Positions 7,226 to 14,858 of a stretch of DNA of 46,358 nt are shown piece after piece (within the stretch, counting starts at the first letter, position 1; the number at the start of each line of letters is the position of its first letter). Source of the stretch: an uncultured Bacteroidales bacterium (GTDB taxonomy: Bacteria > Bacteroidota > Bacteroidia > Bacteroidales > FEN-979); contig CAIYUC010000018.1 of assembly GCA_903929315.1 (NCBI GenBank), forward strand, positions 1-46,358, written 5' to 3'. The notes under the pieces were generated by a model that did no database searches, had not been told where the DNA came from, and saw only the letters and a list, made by a program, of their open reading frames with translations. The translations under genes were made by a program, and so were the position numbers.

Positions 7226-8158
7226 ATGCAAACAATTTTAGGAGCAGGCGGAGCAATAGGCATAGAACTTGCAAAGGTATTACCGATTTATACAAATGAC
7301 ATTCGACTTGTAAACCGCAACCCCAAAAAGGTAAATCCAACGGACAATTTATTTCCAGCCGACTTATCAAACAAAGACCAGGTATTTAAAGCAGTAGAGG
7401 GCAGCGAAATAGTTTACTTGGTGGTTGGGTTAGCCTATAATACTAAAATTTGGCAACAAAGGTGGACGCCGCTTATTAAAAATATTATTGACGCTTGTTT
7501 GCTCCACAAAGCTAAACTTGTATTCTTCGATAATGTTTATGCCATTGGCGGCAACAATGTAAATCATATTACCGAAACATCACTTATTAGCCCGACAAGT
7601 AAAAAAGGAGAAGTAAGAGCCGAAGTAGACAGATTAATAATGGACGGTATTGAGAAAAGAAATCTAAATGTAATCATTGCACGTTCGGCTGACTTTTTCA
7701 GTAGCGTAAAAGGCAACAGTGTTTTAATGAACTTGGTTTACGACAATCTTGCAAAAGGGAAAAAAGCCCAATGGTTCTGTAATGCTAAAGTCATTCATAG
7801 CAATAGTTACACCCCTGACCTTGCGAAAGGAACAGCGATGCTTGGAAATACAAAAGACGCTTTTAATCAAATCTGGAACTTGCCGACAGACGCTCAAAAA
7901 ATAACGGGTGAACAATGGATTGATATATTTGCCAAGGAAATGAACGCAAGCAATAAGTATAAAGTTTTACCAAGCTGGGGAATGCAAGCGCTTGGATTTT
8001 TTGTTCCAATTATGAAAGAGCTTTATGAAATGCGTTATCAGTATGACAGGGATTACTTTTTCGACAGTTCTAAGTTTAACAAGCATTTTAATTTTACACC
8101 AACGACTAACGAAATGGCAGTAAAACAGACAATAAAAGAATTAAAAAACAAGAAATAA
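7226..8158 (+). CDS. NAD(P)-binding epimerase/dehydratase-family (atypical SDR) protein
   Basis: 310 residues from ATG 7226. The N-terminus I-L-G-A-G-G-A-I-G (residues 4-12) is the glycine-rich dinucleotide-binding turn of an extended/atypical SDR, followed by L-V-N-R-N-P after the second strand. V-F-F-D-N-V-Y-A-I-G near 92-101 sits where the catalytic Tyr-containing strand falls, and a lysine-rich C-terminus ends K-N-K-K. These enzymes act on sugar-nucleotide or small carbonyl substrates using NAD(P); substrate not predictable. It is probably cotranscribed with the preceding hydrolase. Codon use is more A/T-rich than that neighbour, suggesting they were not always together. Confidence 0.8.
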   Translation: MQTILGAGGAIGIELAKVLPIYTNDIRLVNRNPKKVNPTDNLFPADLSNKDQVFKAVEGSEIVYLVVGLAYNTKIWQQRWTPLIKNIIDACLLHKAKLVFFDNVYAIGGNNVNHITETSLISPTSKKGEVRAEVDRLIMDGIEKRNLNVIIARSADFFSSVKGNSVLMNLVYDNLAKGKKAQWFCNAKVIHSNSYTPDLAKGTAMLGNTKDAFNQIWNLPTDAQKITGEQWIDIFAKEMNASNKYKVLPSWGMQALGFFVPIMKELYEMRYQYDRDYFFDSSKFNKHFNFTPTTNEMAVKQTIKELKNKK

Positions 8159-8322
8159 TGCCAACTGGTAACATCACGTTTGCAATGGAGGGGATTTCGT
8201 CTTCCGCATACAATTTTTTAAGTTAATGGCAGCTCTAATGGCATCATCAGGTTTTGTTAGTGAAAAGCCCCGCCTTCGGCAAGCTGCAAAACGTTGGATG
8301 TAATATCTTACCTCAACAAGAT

Positions 8323-8514
8323 TTAACTTTGAGTTTTGGGCACAGCCTGATTACCAGTTTTTGCCCCGTCATTTCGAGGCATTTCATCTTTTTTAACCAT
8401 CAATGTGGTTTTGGCGTTACGCAGGGTGCCGCCTTTTTGCTCCACCGCATCAAGCGGGGATGTCAGCTTCGACTCAAACCTGATGGTTAATGCTCCCATT
8501 TCAACCTCTTTCAA
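8323..8514 (-). CDS. Possible small protein containing the 91-bp repeat
   Basis: 63 codons on the minus strand from ATG 8514 (M-K-E-V-E-M-G-A-L-T-I-R-F-E-S-K). The middle, L-T-S-P-L-D-A-V-E-Q-K-G-G-T-L-R-N-A-K-T-T, is encoded by the repeat shared with 4487-4577. Preservation of the frame in both copies is the only argument for coding; the C-terminus looks random. Could equally be a decayed gene end. Confidence 0.25.
   Translation of the reverse strand: MKEVEMGALTIRFESKLTSPLDAVEQKGGTLRNAKTTLMVKKDEMPRNDGAKTGNQAVPKTQS
8377..8467. repeat. 91-bp dispersed repeat, copy 2
   Basis: Gap-free match to 4487-4577 with four substitutions, three of them clustered at the ACCATCAATG / ACCACCGTTG word. Outside these limits the two loci are unrelated on the right, while a C/G-rich word and GAGGCATTTC mark the left edge. 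Confidence 0.75.
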
Positions 8515-8675
8515 ATCACTGCATTTAAACCTATGTCAGGACATAAATTTCTTATTTCGTGCAAAAAACTCCATATATCAAGTTGATTTTTCAGTTTTTA
8601 CTAATTTTTTCTCGCGCTGTGCTATGATTTTGGATTTTCTGCAAGTTAAAGCTTACTCATCTGTGGATATCGATT

Positions 8676-8705
8676 TTGATTCCCTTGAATCCTGAATTAT
8701 ATTTG
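8676..8705 (+). promoter_or_regulatory. Bacteroidota-type promoter of the YCF48-like gene
   Basis: TTG at 8676-8678, 19-base spacer, TATATTTG at 8698-8705. This is a perfect TTG-N19-TAnnTTTG match to the sigma-A consensus of Bacteroidota. It predicts transcription from about 8711, some 20 bases before the ATG at 8731. Confidence 0.75.
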
Positions 8706-8730
8706 TATTTAAAAGCTAAAACCTGAAGGT

Positions 8731-10788
8731 ATGAAAAAATTTTACATCATTTTGATTGCGATGTTTGCATTAAATGTTGCAAGTGCACAATGGACTTGGC
8801 AAAACCCCCTACCGCAAGGTAATACCTTATCTTCAGTTCACTTTACCAATGCGAATACTGGTTATGCGGTGGGTGTATGTGGAACTATCTTAAAAACCAT
8901 TAATGGAGGCACAAATTGGACTGTCTTATCGAGTGGAACAACTAATGATTTAAGGTCAGTTTTTTTTACCGATCCCAATACAGGCTATACGGTCGGTTTA
9001 GGGGGAATAATATTAAAAACTACTAACGGGGGGAAAGTTTGGACTGCATTATCAAGTGGAACAGCCAATCATTTATATTCCGTTTACTTTACCGATCCTA
9101 ATAAGGGCTATGCGGTTGGAGATTCGGGAACGATCTTAAAAACCATCGATGGAGGTGCAACCTGGTCTGCTGAATTGAGCGGAACATCCTATTACTTATT
9201 ATCCGTATGCTTTACTGATGCCAATACAGGTTACGCAGTAGGCTATGCTGGTACGATCTTAAAAACGATCAATGGAGGCACAACCTGGAATGCCCAATCA
9301 AGTGGTACAAATCATCGTTTAAAATCAGTCTGCTTTACCAATACCGATAAAGGTTACGCAGTAGGTTATTATGGAACCATTATAAAAACGATCAATGGAG
9401 GCACAACCTGGACTCCTTTATCGAATGAAACTAATTCTTTTACTTCAGTTTTCTTTACCAATGCCAATACAGGTTATGCTGTGGGTTATTTGGGAACTAT
9501 TCTTAAAACCATCAATGGAGGCATAACCTGGACGTCATTATTATTGAAGGTCACATCTTATTCTTTATATTCAGTTTATTTTACGGATACCCTGACAGGC
9601 TATGCGATGGGTGATTTTGGAACTATCTTAAAAACCATCGATGGGGGCACAACCTGGATTGCATTATCAAGCGGAACCAATGCCTGGTTATATACTGTTA
9701 AATTTACCGATGCCAATACAGGGTATGCAGTGGGTAGTATGGAACTTTACAATATAATAAAAACCATCAATGGAGGCAGAATCTGGACTCCATTATCGAG
9801 CTCAACCAGTAACGCTTTATATTCAGTATACTTTACGGATGCCAATACTGGTTATGCGGTAGGTTCTGGTGGATACATTTATAAAACCATAAATGCAGGT
9901 ACAAACTGGATTACTTTATCGGGTGGTACACTTAATTATTTGAGGTCAGTTTATTTTACCGATAGCAATACAGGCTATACGGTTGGGTATGGAGGAATTG
10001 TCCTGAAAACTAATGACGGGGGTTCTGTTTGGACTGCATTATCGAGCGGAACATCTTATTCTTTATACTCAGTGTGCTTTACTAATGCCAGTAAAGGTTA
10101 TGTTGTAGGTGATACAGGAACAATCTTAAAAACCATCGATGGAGGCACAAATTGGACTTCGTTATCGAGCGGAACAACTAATTCCTTAACTTCAGTTTAT
10201 TTTACCGATGCCAGTGCAGGTTATGTAGTGGGTATGGCTGGAACCATCTTAAAAACAATCAATGAGGGCACAACCTGGACTGCACTATCGAGCGGCACCA
10301 CAAAGAATTTATATTCAGTTTACTTTACCGATGTCAACATAGGTTATGTTACAGGCGACAGTGGAACGATCTTAAAAACCAGCAATGGTGGCACGAGCTG
10401 GTCTATATTATCGAGCGGAACAAATAATGATTTATTGTCAGTTTATTTTACCGATGTGAATACTGGTTATGTAGTTGGTGCAGGTGGAACTATCCTAAAA
10501 ACTACAAATGGTGGGGGTTATCCCGCTGGTTTAAACGACCTGGCATCAGAACCCAAATGCCTAAAGATTTACCCCAACCCTTCATCCACCCTTGTAACAA
10601 TTGAAACATCATCAACTCAAACCAAAAGCAAATTATCCATAATGAACCTCAACGGTCAGCAGCTCATTTCCCGCCAAATCACCGAGCCCAAAACACAACT
10701 TGACATCAAAGATTTGCCCAGCGGGGTTTATTTTGTGCGACTGACGGGTGACAGGACGGTGGAAGTGGGGAAAATAATAAAGCAGTAA
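8731..10788 (+). CDS. Secreted 14-repeat YCF48/BNR-like beta-propeller with T9SS type A sorting domain
   Basis: 685 residues. Signal peptide M-K-K-F-Y-I-I-L-I-A-M-F-A-L-N-V-A-S-A-Q. Then 14 tandem units of about 42 residues, each with x-F-T-D-x-N-T-G-Y-A-V-G, G-T-I-L-K-T-x-N-G-G and W, the pattern of YCF48-like photosystem-assembly and Asp-box (BNR) propellers. The last ~75 residues (Y-P-N-P-S-S-T-L then L-P-S-G-V-Y-F-V-R-L ending V-G-K-I-I-K-Q) are a T9SS type A sorting domain, so the protein is exported across the outer membrane and cleaved or surface-anchored. The 126-bp DNA repeats are close in sequence, so copy number can change by recombination. The tail is more G/C-rich than the repeats and nearly matches the orphan tail at 12457-12579. 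Confidence 0.9.
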   Translation: MKKFYIILIAMFALNVASAQWTWQNPLPQGNTLSSVHFTNANTGYAVGVCGTILKTINGGTNWTVLSSGTTNDLRSVFFTDPNTGYTVGLGGIILKTTNGGKVWTALSSGTANHLYSVYFTDPNKGYAVGDSGTILKTIDGGATWSAELSGTSYYLLSVCFTDANTGYAVGYAGTILKTINGGTTWNAQSSGTNHRLKSVCFTNTDKGYAVGYYGTIIKTINGGTTWTPLSNETNSFTSVFFTNANTGYAVGYLGTILKTINGGITWTSLLLKVTSYSLYSVYFTDTLTGYAMGDFGTILKTIDGGTTWIALSSGTNAWLYTVKFTDANTGYAVGSMELYNIIKTINGGRIWTPLSSSTSNALYSVYFTDANTGYAVGSGGYIYKTINAGTNWITLSGGTLNYLRSVYFTDSNTGYTVGYGGIVLKTNDGGSVWTALSSGTSYSLYSVCFTNASKGYVVGDTGTILKTIDGGTNWTSLSSGTTNSLTSVYFTDASAGYVVGMAGTILKTINEGTTWTALSSGTTKNLYSVYFTDVNIGYVTGDSGTILKTSNGGTSWSILSSGTNNDLLSVYFTDVNTGYVVGAGGTILKTTNGGGYPAGLNDLASEPKCLKIYPNPSSTLVTIETSSTQTKSKLSIMNLNGQQLISRQITEPKTQLDIKDLPSGVYFVRLTGDRTVEVGKIIKQ

Positions 10789-10984
10789 AGAGTACTTAAA
10801 GAAACTATTAGATTTCCATCCTGACATTAGGGGTTAAAAGGTTTTCTAAATTTCACATCCACAAAAATAAATGTTACGTATGAAGTGCTATCAGAATTGT
10901 TATCGGACTTGTTTTCATCCGACAACTCTATGAAATACTCTCAATTGTAGCTGTAAACACAAATATCTTGTCATTGCCCGTCTT

Positions 10985-11018
10985 TAAAAAAAAAATCCTG
11001 CGATCGCAGGACTTTTTT
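10985..11018 (-). terminator. Intrinsic terminator of the HU gene (bidirectional)
   Basis: A perfect 16-base palindrome TCCTGCGATCGCAGGA at 10996-11011 is flanked by an A-run at 10986-10995 and T-run at 11013-11018. It lies 20 bases beyond the HU stop on the minus strand, where the A-run reads as U. It could also stop leftward-facing read-through from the T9SS gene on the plus strand. Confidence 0.8.
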
Positions 11019-11038
11019 ATCAGAATCTGAATGATTCC

Positions 11039-11311
11039 TTACTTAACTTTATCTGATAGTTCTTTACCAGCTTTGAATTTAACAACTTTCTTTGCAGCGA
11101 TTTTGATCGCCTTGCCAGTCTGGGGATTCCGACCTGTTCTGGCAGCTCTTTTTGAAAGAGAGAAAGAACCAAAACCAACTAAAGCAACCCTGTCACCTTT
11201 TTTCAATGCTTTTGAAGTAGCGACTACAAATCCTTCCAAAGCCTTTTTTGCATCGACTTTTGTCAATTTTGCGTGCGAAGCAATAGCTCCGATTAACTCT
11301 GTTTTGTTCAT
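11039..11311 (-). CDS. HU-type nucleoid protein
   Basis: 90 residues from ATG 11311, the canonical HU length. M-N-K-T-E-L-I-G-A-I-A at the start, V-A-L-V-G-F-G-S-F near residues 43-51, R-A-A-R-T-G-R-N-P-Q-T-G-K in the beta arm and V-V-K-F-K-A-G-K-E-L at the end make a complete HU signature. It binds and bends DNA as a dimer and compacts the chromosome. It has its own promoter (11352-11381) and terminator (10985-11018), so it is monocistronic. It is a much closer match to classical HU than the paralog at 5718-6002. Confidence 0.97.
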   Translation of the reverse strand: MNKTELIGAIASHAKLTKVDAKKALEGFVVATSKALKKGDRVALVGFGSFSLSKRAARTGRNPQTGKAIKIAAKKVVKFKAGKELSDKVK

Positions 11312-11351
11312 TTTGTTACGTTTTAAAGTTTATACTAATTTAAAAACACTG

Positions 11352-11381
11352 TAAATATAAGCATTTCAAAGAGGTTGTCAA
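11352..11381 (-). promoter_or_regulatory. Promoter of the HU gene
   Basis: On the minus strand: TTG (complement of 11379-11381), 19-base spacer, TATATTTA (complement of 11352-11359). It matches TTG-N19-TAnnTTTG in all but the last base and lies about 40 bases before the ATG. Confidence 0.6.
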
Positions 11382-11641
11382 GTATTTTTATGCTAAAACC
11401 CTTGAAAATGTTAGTAAATTGGTGTTTTTGTCAATAACTCAACCCTTAAACTGGTTGTTTCCGTGAGGTTTCAAAGCAGATAACGACTAAATTTCGTAAG
11501 AAATTCGTTTAAATTCATTGTCTTTCTTCGAGGTTTTTTGGTTAAAAAATAGCGGTCAATTTTTTAGTCTTTACACGAATTGTCTATTTGACCATCATAA
11601 TAATGCTTGTAACTCACAATACCAACGAACCCAATACGTAA
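11382..11641. other. Intergenic region between HU and the T9SS tail fragment
   Basis: A/T-rich, no gene recognised. It holds the upstream region of the HU promoter and, at its right end, decayed sequence leading into the orphan T9SS tail. Confidence 0.4.
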
Positions 11642-11734
11642 ATTGTAGTCAACGACCTTCCTTATGGTATTTATTTTGTGAAATATATTAAGGGTAGAAC
11701 GTTTGCATCGTGTAAGATAATAAAACAGACGTAA
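11642..11734 (+). pseudogene. Orphan T9SS type A sorting-domain tail
   Basis: Thirty codons between in-frame stops at 11639-11641 and 11732-11734 read V-V-N-D-L-P-Y-G-I-Y-F-V-K-Y-I-K-G-R-T and end C-K-I-I-K-Q-T. The L-P-x-G-I-Y-F-V and K-I-I-K pattern is the last third of a T9SS type A domain. No cargo protein is attached. Its final A overlaps the ATG of the lipoprotein gene (TAATG). Confidence 0.65.
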
Positions 11735-12456
11735 TGGGATATCAATTCATTAAACATCTATTTTCCCTTATAGGACTTATTCTTGTTTTACTTGTTTCTT
11801 CTTGTCAAAGGTCACAGTTTGCAACAACAACAAGAATTTATAATAAAGGCAGGGTAACTTATACAAATAGCTATCACTACGAAGGCAGAAAATCATCAAA
11901 AAGCAAATCCTATAATAACCAGTTGAAGCGTGCAGATAGACCAGCCACTGCTATTTCTGATATAAAAACTGAATTGAAGTCTGAAATTACGCGAATTGAG
12001 CCTGTTTCCCCAATGTGCGCTGAAAATTTAATAGCATCCACGACAATGGAGCCGATTTTGACGGTTGTGAATGAAAAAAAAGTGCGTTCATATAACAGTC
12101 AGAGAATAGTCAGAAGTGGATGCTTGCCCCCTGACACAACAGTAAAAAATAATCAACCGCAGGCAGGAAAAAAAGAATCGCATCCTGCTGATAACAGAAA
12201 AATTGAAAAATATGGATTGTCAGGATTTATTTTATCAATATTAGGTTTGTTACCAATTTTGGGTTTGCCACTCGCCATTTTAGGTCTGATATTCGGCATA
12301 AAAAGCCTTCGTAAGATTCATCATAATCCATCCCTTTATAAAGATAAGGGGTTCGCAATTGCCAGTATAATTCTTGGCATATTCGGTATAATAATTTCCC
12401 TTTTGCTAATTGGAATGTTTATTTCACTGTCAATATGGTCGCACAGTGGTACGTAA
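11734..12456 (+). CDS. Lipoprotein with C-terminal DUF4190-like membrane domain
   Basis: 240 residues from ATG 11734. The N-terminus has a lipobox, L-L-V-S-S-C, with Cys at about residue 24, preceded by a hydrophobic stretch. A polar, Ser/Lys-rich middle (residues 30-155) is low in complexity. The C-terminus is G-L-S-G-F-I-L-S-I-L-G-L-L-P, L-A-I-L-G-L-I-F-G-I-K-S-L and G-F-A-I-A-S-I-I-L-G-I-F-G, the two-helix DUF4190 pattern (small membrane proteins of unknown role). The frame begins on the stop of one orphan T9SS tail and is followed in the same frame by another (12457-12579), so the gene sits inside remnants of secreted-protein genes. Confidence 0.75.
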   Translation: MGYQFIKHLFSLIGLILVLLVSSCQRSQFATTTRIYNKGRVTYTNSYHYEGRKSSKSKSYNNQLKRADRPATAISDIKTELKSEITRIEPVSPMCAENLIASTTMEPILTVVNEKKVRSYNSQRIVRSGCLPPDTTVKNNQPQAGKKESHPADNRKIEKYGLSGFILSILGLLPILGLPLAILGLIFGIKSLRKIHHNPSLYKDKGFAIASIILGIFGIIISLLLIGMFISLSIWSHSGT

Positions 12457-12579
12457 TTGGTTCACAATATCACCGAGCCCAAAACACAACTTTACATCAG
12501 CAACATGCCCAGCGGGGTTTATTTGGTGAAACTGGTTGGAGAGAAGAGAGTGCAGGTGGGGGAGTTCGTTAAGGAATAA
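12457..12579 (+). pseudogene. Orphan T9SS tail, near-copy of the tail of the gene at 8731
   Basis: After the TAA of the lipoprotein gene the same frame continues N-I-T-E-P-K-T-Q-L-Y-I-S-N-M-P-S-G-V-Y-L-V-K-L and ends V-G-E-F-V-K-E before TAA at 12577-12579. The DNA for I-T-E-P-K-T-Q-L through P-S-G-V-Y closely matches 10679-10735 at the end of the 14-repeat gene. It is a detached sorting domain. Confidence 0.75.
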
Positions 12580-12595
12580 ACCAGCACAATTCAAG

Positions 12596-12811
12596 CTATG
12601 AAACTGAAGTATTCGCTGCCTCCACAAAATACATCTCCACCTCACCCCTGTTCTTCGCTTCAATCTTCCCAAGATAGACACAGTGAAATTTGTCTTTCAC
12701 CAACTTATAGGTATTGCCGCTGATGTTTACATTACCTGCATCACAGCTTTGTTCCATAGGGGCTGCAAGATTTACCGTGTCGCCCCAGTATAACGCCTCG
12801 CATGCAGCCAC
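12596..12811 (-). pseudogene. Class III adenylate/guanylate cyclase, C-terminal fragment
   Basis: 71 codons on the minus strand containing Y-W-G-D-T-V-N-L-A-A-P-M-E-Q-S, G-N-V-N-I-S-G-N-T-Y-K-L-V-K-D-K-F and I-E-A-K-N-R-G-E-V-E-M-Y-F-V-E. This is the end of a class III nucleotidyl cyclase domain (the W-G-D-T-V-N-x-A-x-R-M-E region holds transition-state residues; here the Arg of A-x-R-M-E is Pro). The metal-binding front half is missing and upstream sequence is non-coding, so the fragment cannot make cyclic nucleotides. Confidence 0.8.
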
Positions 12812-12887
12812 AGAAAAGGACGAACCTTTGAAAAGTGCCCTTTAATATTGTTTTTTTTGTGGTTGCGTGCATGTTATGCGGCGTGTA

Positions 12888-12965
12888 TTACTGTTTTAAT
12901 AATTTTTGTCTGTATAAGCTTTCATTATCTTGTATCTGCAAAATATAGACTCCTTTTTCTAATCT
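12888..12965 (-). pseudogene. Severed T9SS tail of the gene at 13018-13893
   Basis: On the minus strand R-L-E-K-G-V-Y-I-L-Q-I-Q-D-N-E-S, ending Q-K-L-L-K-Q before TAA at 12888-12890. It is exactly the part missing from the end of the gene at 13018-13893: sorting domains continue from strand L-x-x-x-x to L-x-x-G-V-Y-x-x-x-I. The two parts are separated by a two-palindrome element. Confidence 0.75.
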
Positions 12966-13053
12966 CTTTTGGGGTTAGTTCCCCGCCGCTTGCGGCGAAT
13001 AGTAATAAGTAAAACAACTAAGATACCCCGCTGCTTGCCGCGGGGTAGTTCAT
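12966..13053. repeat. Two-palindrome insertion element inside a T9SS sorting domain
   Basis: About 88 bases holding CCGCCGCTTGCGGCG (around 12982-12996) and ACCCCGCTGCTTGCCGCGGG (13024-13043), joined by an A/T-rich linker. Its left edge, GGGGTTAGTTCCCCGC next to TCTTTTG, also occurs as GGGGTTAGTTCTCCGC at 29072-29087, so it belongs to a dispersed family. It introduces a stop into the minus-strand gene. Confidence 0.7.
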
Positions 13054-13893
13054 TGACATTAAATGGATTTCGACCGAATTTAAATAATCATCCACATGAC
13101 AGGTTATTTGTTTCCCGCACAGATCAAAGATTGAAACATCATGATTCCCATTTATAGAGATAGGAAATTCAATAAATACCCTATCGATTACTGGGTTCGG
13201 AAAGACTTTAATACATTTTCTTGGTAAATCACTTGTGCCAAGAATAATATTTATAAAGCACTGTGAGTAATTTGGATTATTCCAAATAATTGAACCATTT
13301 ATTTTAAAACAAGTAAGATACATTGAGTCAGGAATTTCTGTTCCAAATAATCTTGGGTTAGCAGGGAACAAAGGTCCATGGATACTACCAATTTCTTCTA
13401 TCCAAACCTCTTTTATATAGAAGAATGGGATAACGGGTTCCTGAAAATGAAATCGCTTATAATATTTGCCAATAATGTAAATACTGTCTATGTTTTCAAC
13501 TTTCAAATAAATATTTCCAAATTCGAAATGGTAAAGAACTGAATCGCCTGCCTGTAAATTAAAATTATATAGTGCGTGCAAACTAAAAGTTGTGTCCATA
13601 TAAACAACAACCCCGTTAACTTCTTTAATGTTACCCAGATATGTTAAATTTGAAATAAAATTTGAATCGGGACTTGTAAACATTTTTAACCAATACTCAC
13701 CACCAATGAGAGTGTCACCATTATATCCAAAGACGTTTGTTGTGGTTTCAACAAAATCTGGATCTTGAGGAGTTGCATGCGGATATGTCGTTGCAACATT
13801 CCACGTGTCATTTGAATTATTAAAATTTATTTGATTTTGTCCAAGAGCAAAAATTGACAAGGTGAGAAATAAAAATGTAAGTACGTTTTTCAT
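13018..13893 (-). CDS. Secreted protein with interrupted T9SS type A sorting domain
   Basis: 291 codons from ATG 13893, signal peptide M-K-N-V-L-T-F-L-F-L-T-L-S-I-F-A-L-G-Q. Residues 30-215 (repeated Y, W, D and N, e.g. G-G-E-Y-W-L-K-M-F, Y-I-K-E-V-W-I-E-E-I-G) form a domain typical of uncharacterised Bacteroidota T9SS cargo. A sorting domain starts at I-K-V-F-P-N-P near residue 232 and runs to V-E-I-H-L-M-S, then the reading changes to M-N-Y-P-A-A-S-S-G-V-S and stops inside the palindromic element at 12966-13053. The true end survives at 12888-12965. The product would be exported to the periplasm but lacks the terminal strands T9SS needs, so it is probably not secreted. Confidence 0.75.
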   Translation of the reverse strand: MKNVLTFLFLTLSIFALGQNQINFNNSNDTWNVATTYPHATPQDPDFVETTTNVFGYNGDTLIGGEYWLKMFTSPDSNFISNLTYLGNIKEVNGVVVYMDTTFSLHALYNFNLQAGDSVLYHFEFGNIYLKVENIDSIYIIGKYYKRFHFQEPVIPFFYIKEVWIEEIGSIHGPLFPANPRLFGTEIPDSMYLTCFKINGSIIWNNPNYSQCFINIILGTSDLPRKCIKVFPNPVIDRVFIEFPISINGNHDVSIFDLCGKQITCHVDDYLNSVEIHLMSMNYPAASSGVS

Positions 13894-14384
13894 TTTCTCT
13901 TTTTTACATGCCGCATTACATACAACTCAAACAAACTGCAAAAAACATTGATAATGTGTATATTGAGATGATGGGTGCCATTTTTTGATATATTGGATGA
14001 ATTTTTCATAGCAACCTTTTTCTCGAAGATTAAAATTCATATCAGTTACATTTTTCTTCCTTATCGGTCAGACCTTTGATACCTTATAAGTGTAAAGTTA
14101 TAAACAATTCTATCACCTGTTATATCTTCGACCGATTAATGATAAAAAATATTATGACTAAAAATGAAACAATCCAAAAGCACCAAACTGCTTAAATGAT
14201 TTTATAAAAGGAAAGGCAATTTAATGTCTTCCCTTTCTGAAGGGAGATCGTTTGTCTTAGTGAAAATGTTTCATCTTGAATATAAATGAATGACTATACC
14301 TTGAGAAACACGTTTCCCATATCAAATTTTACATATTGATAATTTAGAAAACTGCTCGCTTGTATGTATAAATGTATGTATAAA
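13894..14384. other. Gene-free 490-bp stretch
   Basis: A/T-rich. I see a 13-codon ATG frame near 14153 (M-T-K-N-E-T-I-Q-K) that stops at once, and a short CTTCCCTT/AAGGGAG hairpin near 14227-14245 without a T-run. Nothing else. Confidence 0.4.
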
Positions 14385-14502
14385 AGAAAAAGGGCTTCAG
14401 ACGTTGCCATCAGAAACCCTTATCTGTCTTGCTCCCCCTGCTGAGCGATTCTCGAACCAATTATTCGAAGATTTTAAGAAACTCTGCGAACTGAAGCCTT
14501 TT
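14385..14502. other. Possible recombination (att-like) remnant related to the tRNA-Asn flank
   Basis: GGCTTCAG (14393-14400) and CTGAAGCC (14491-14498) form inverted ends with A and T runs outside. Inside, 14413-14442 matches 32868-32898, the 3' end and flank of tRNA-Asn, in about 28 of 30 bases with one gap. A doubled word (TGTATGTATAAATGTATGTA) lies just outside, as TGTGTCCAATTATGTGTCCA does near the tRNA. The pattern suggests the arm-and-core structure of a tyrosine-recombinase attachment site; no integrase gene is present. Confidence 0.4.
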
Positions 14503-14728
14503 ATCACTATTGACAATACTAGGTCTGTTACTATCAATGGTCAGTAAATGCCATAAATACTAGTCTATTACACCTCCCATACTAATATTAAACCAACAAG
14601 CCAGTACCTGTTTAAAGTAAAACAGAGAAAGAAAGAAGAGAGTAAGAATGTGTATACCTGCTTAACCTCGTTTCTCAAATTCTTTATTTTAAAACACTAT
14701 TATCATTAATTTATAGTAAAATATTCAT

Positions 14729-14736
14729 TAACTTTG
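14729..14736 (+). promoter_or_regulatory. TAACTTTG -7 box
   Basis: TAACTTTG fits TAnnTTTG. No exact TTG at the ideal spacing; TTA occurs at 14706-14708 (20-base spacer). It would drive the large exported protein at 14859 with a leader of about 115 bases. Confidence 0.4.
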
Positions 14737-14858
14737 AATAAATTATTCTTCTTTCCGCCACCCATTCCAGAAGAGGAATAATACAAAACCAATAATTGGA
14801 ATGCTGTTTATTATTTCAAATAAAACCAAAACGTTTGAAATATAAATACTTGCCGAAA

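Noticed and set aside
8731-10788. CRISPR-like or satellite array from the regular 126-bp period
   Set aside because: The period is fully explained by 42-codon protein repeats in one intact frame.
14413-14442. A second tRNA gene
   Set aside because: Only the 3' acceptor side and flank of tRNA-Asn match; no D-arm or anticodon arm can be folded.
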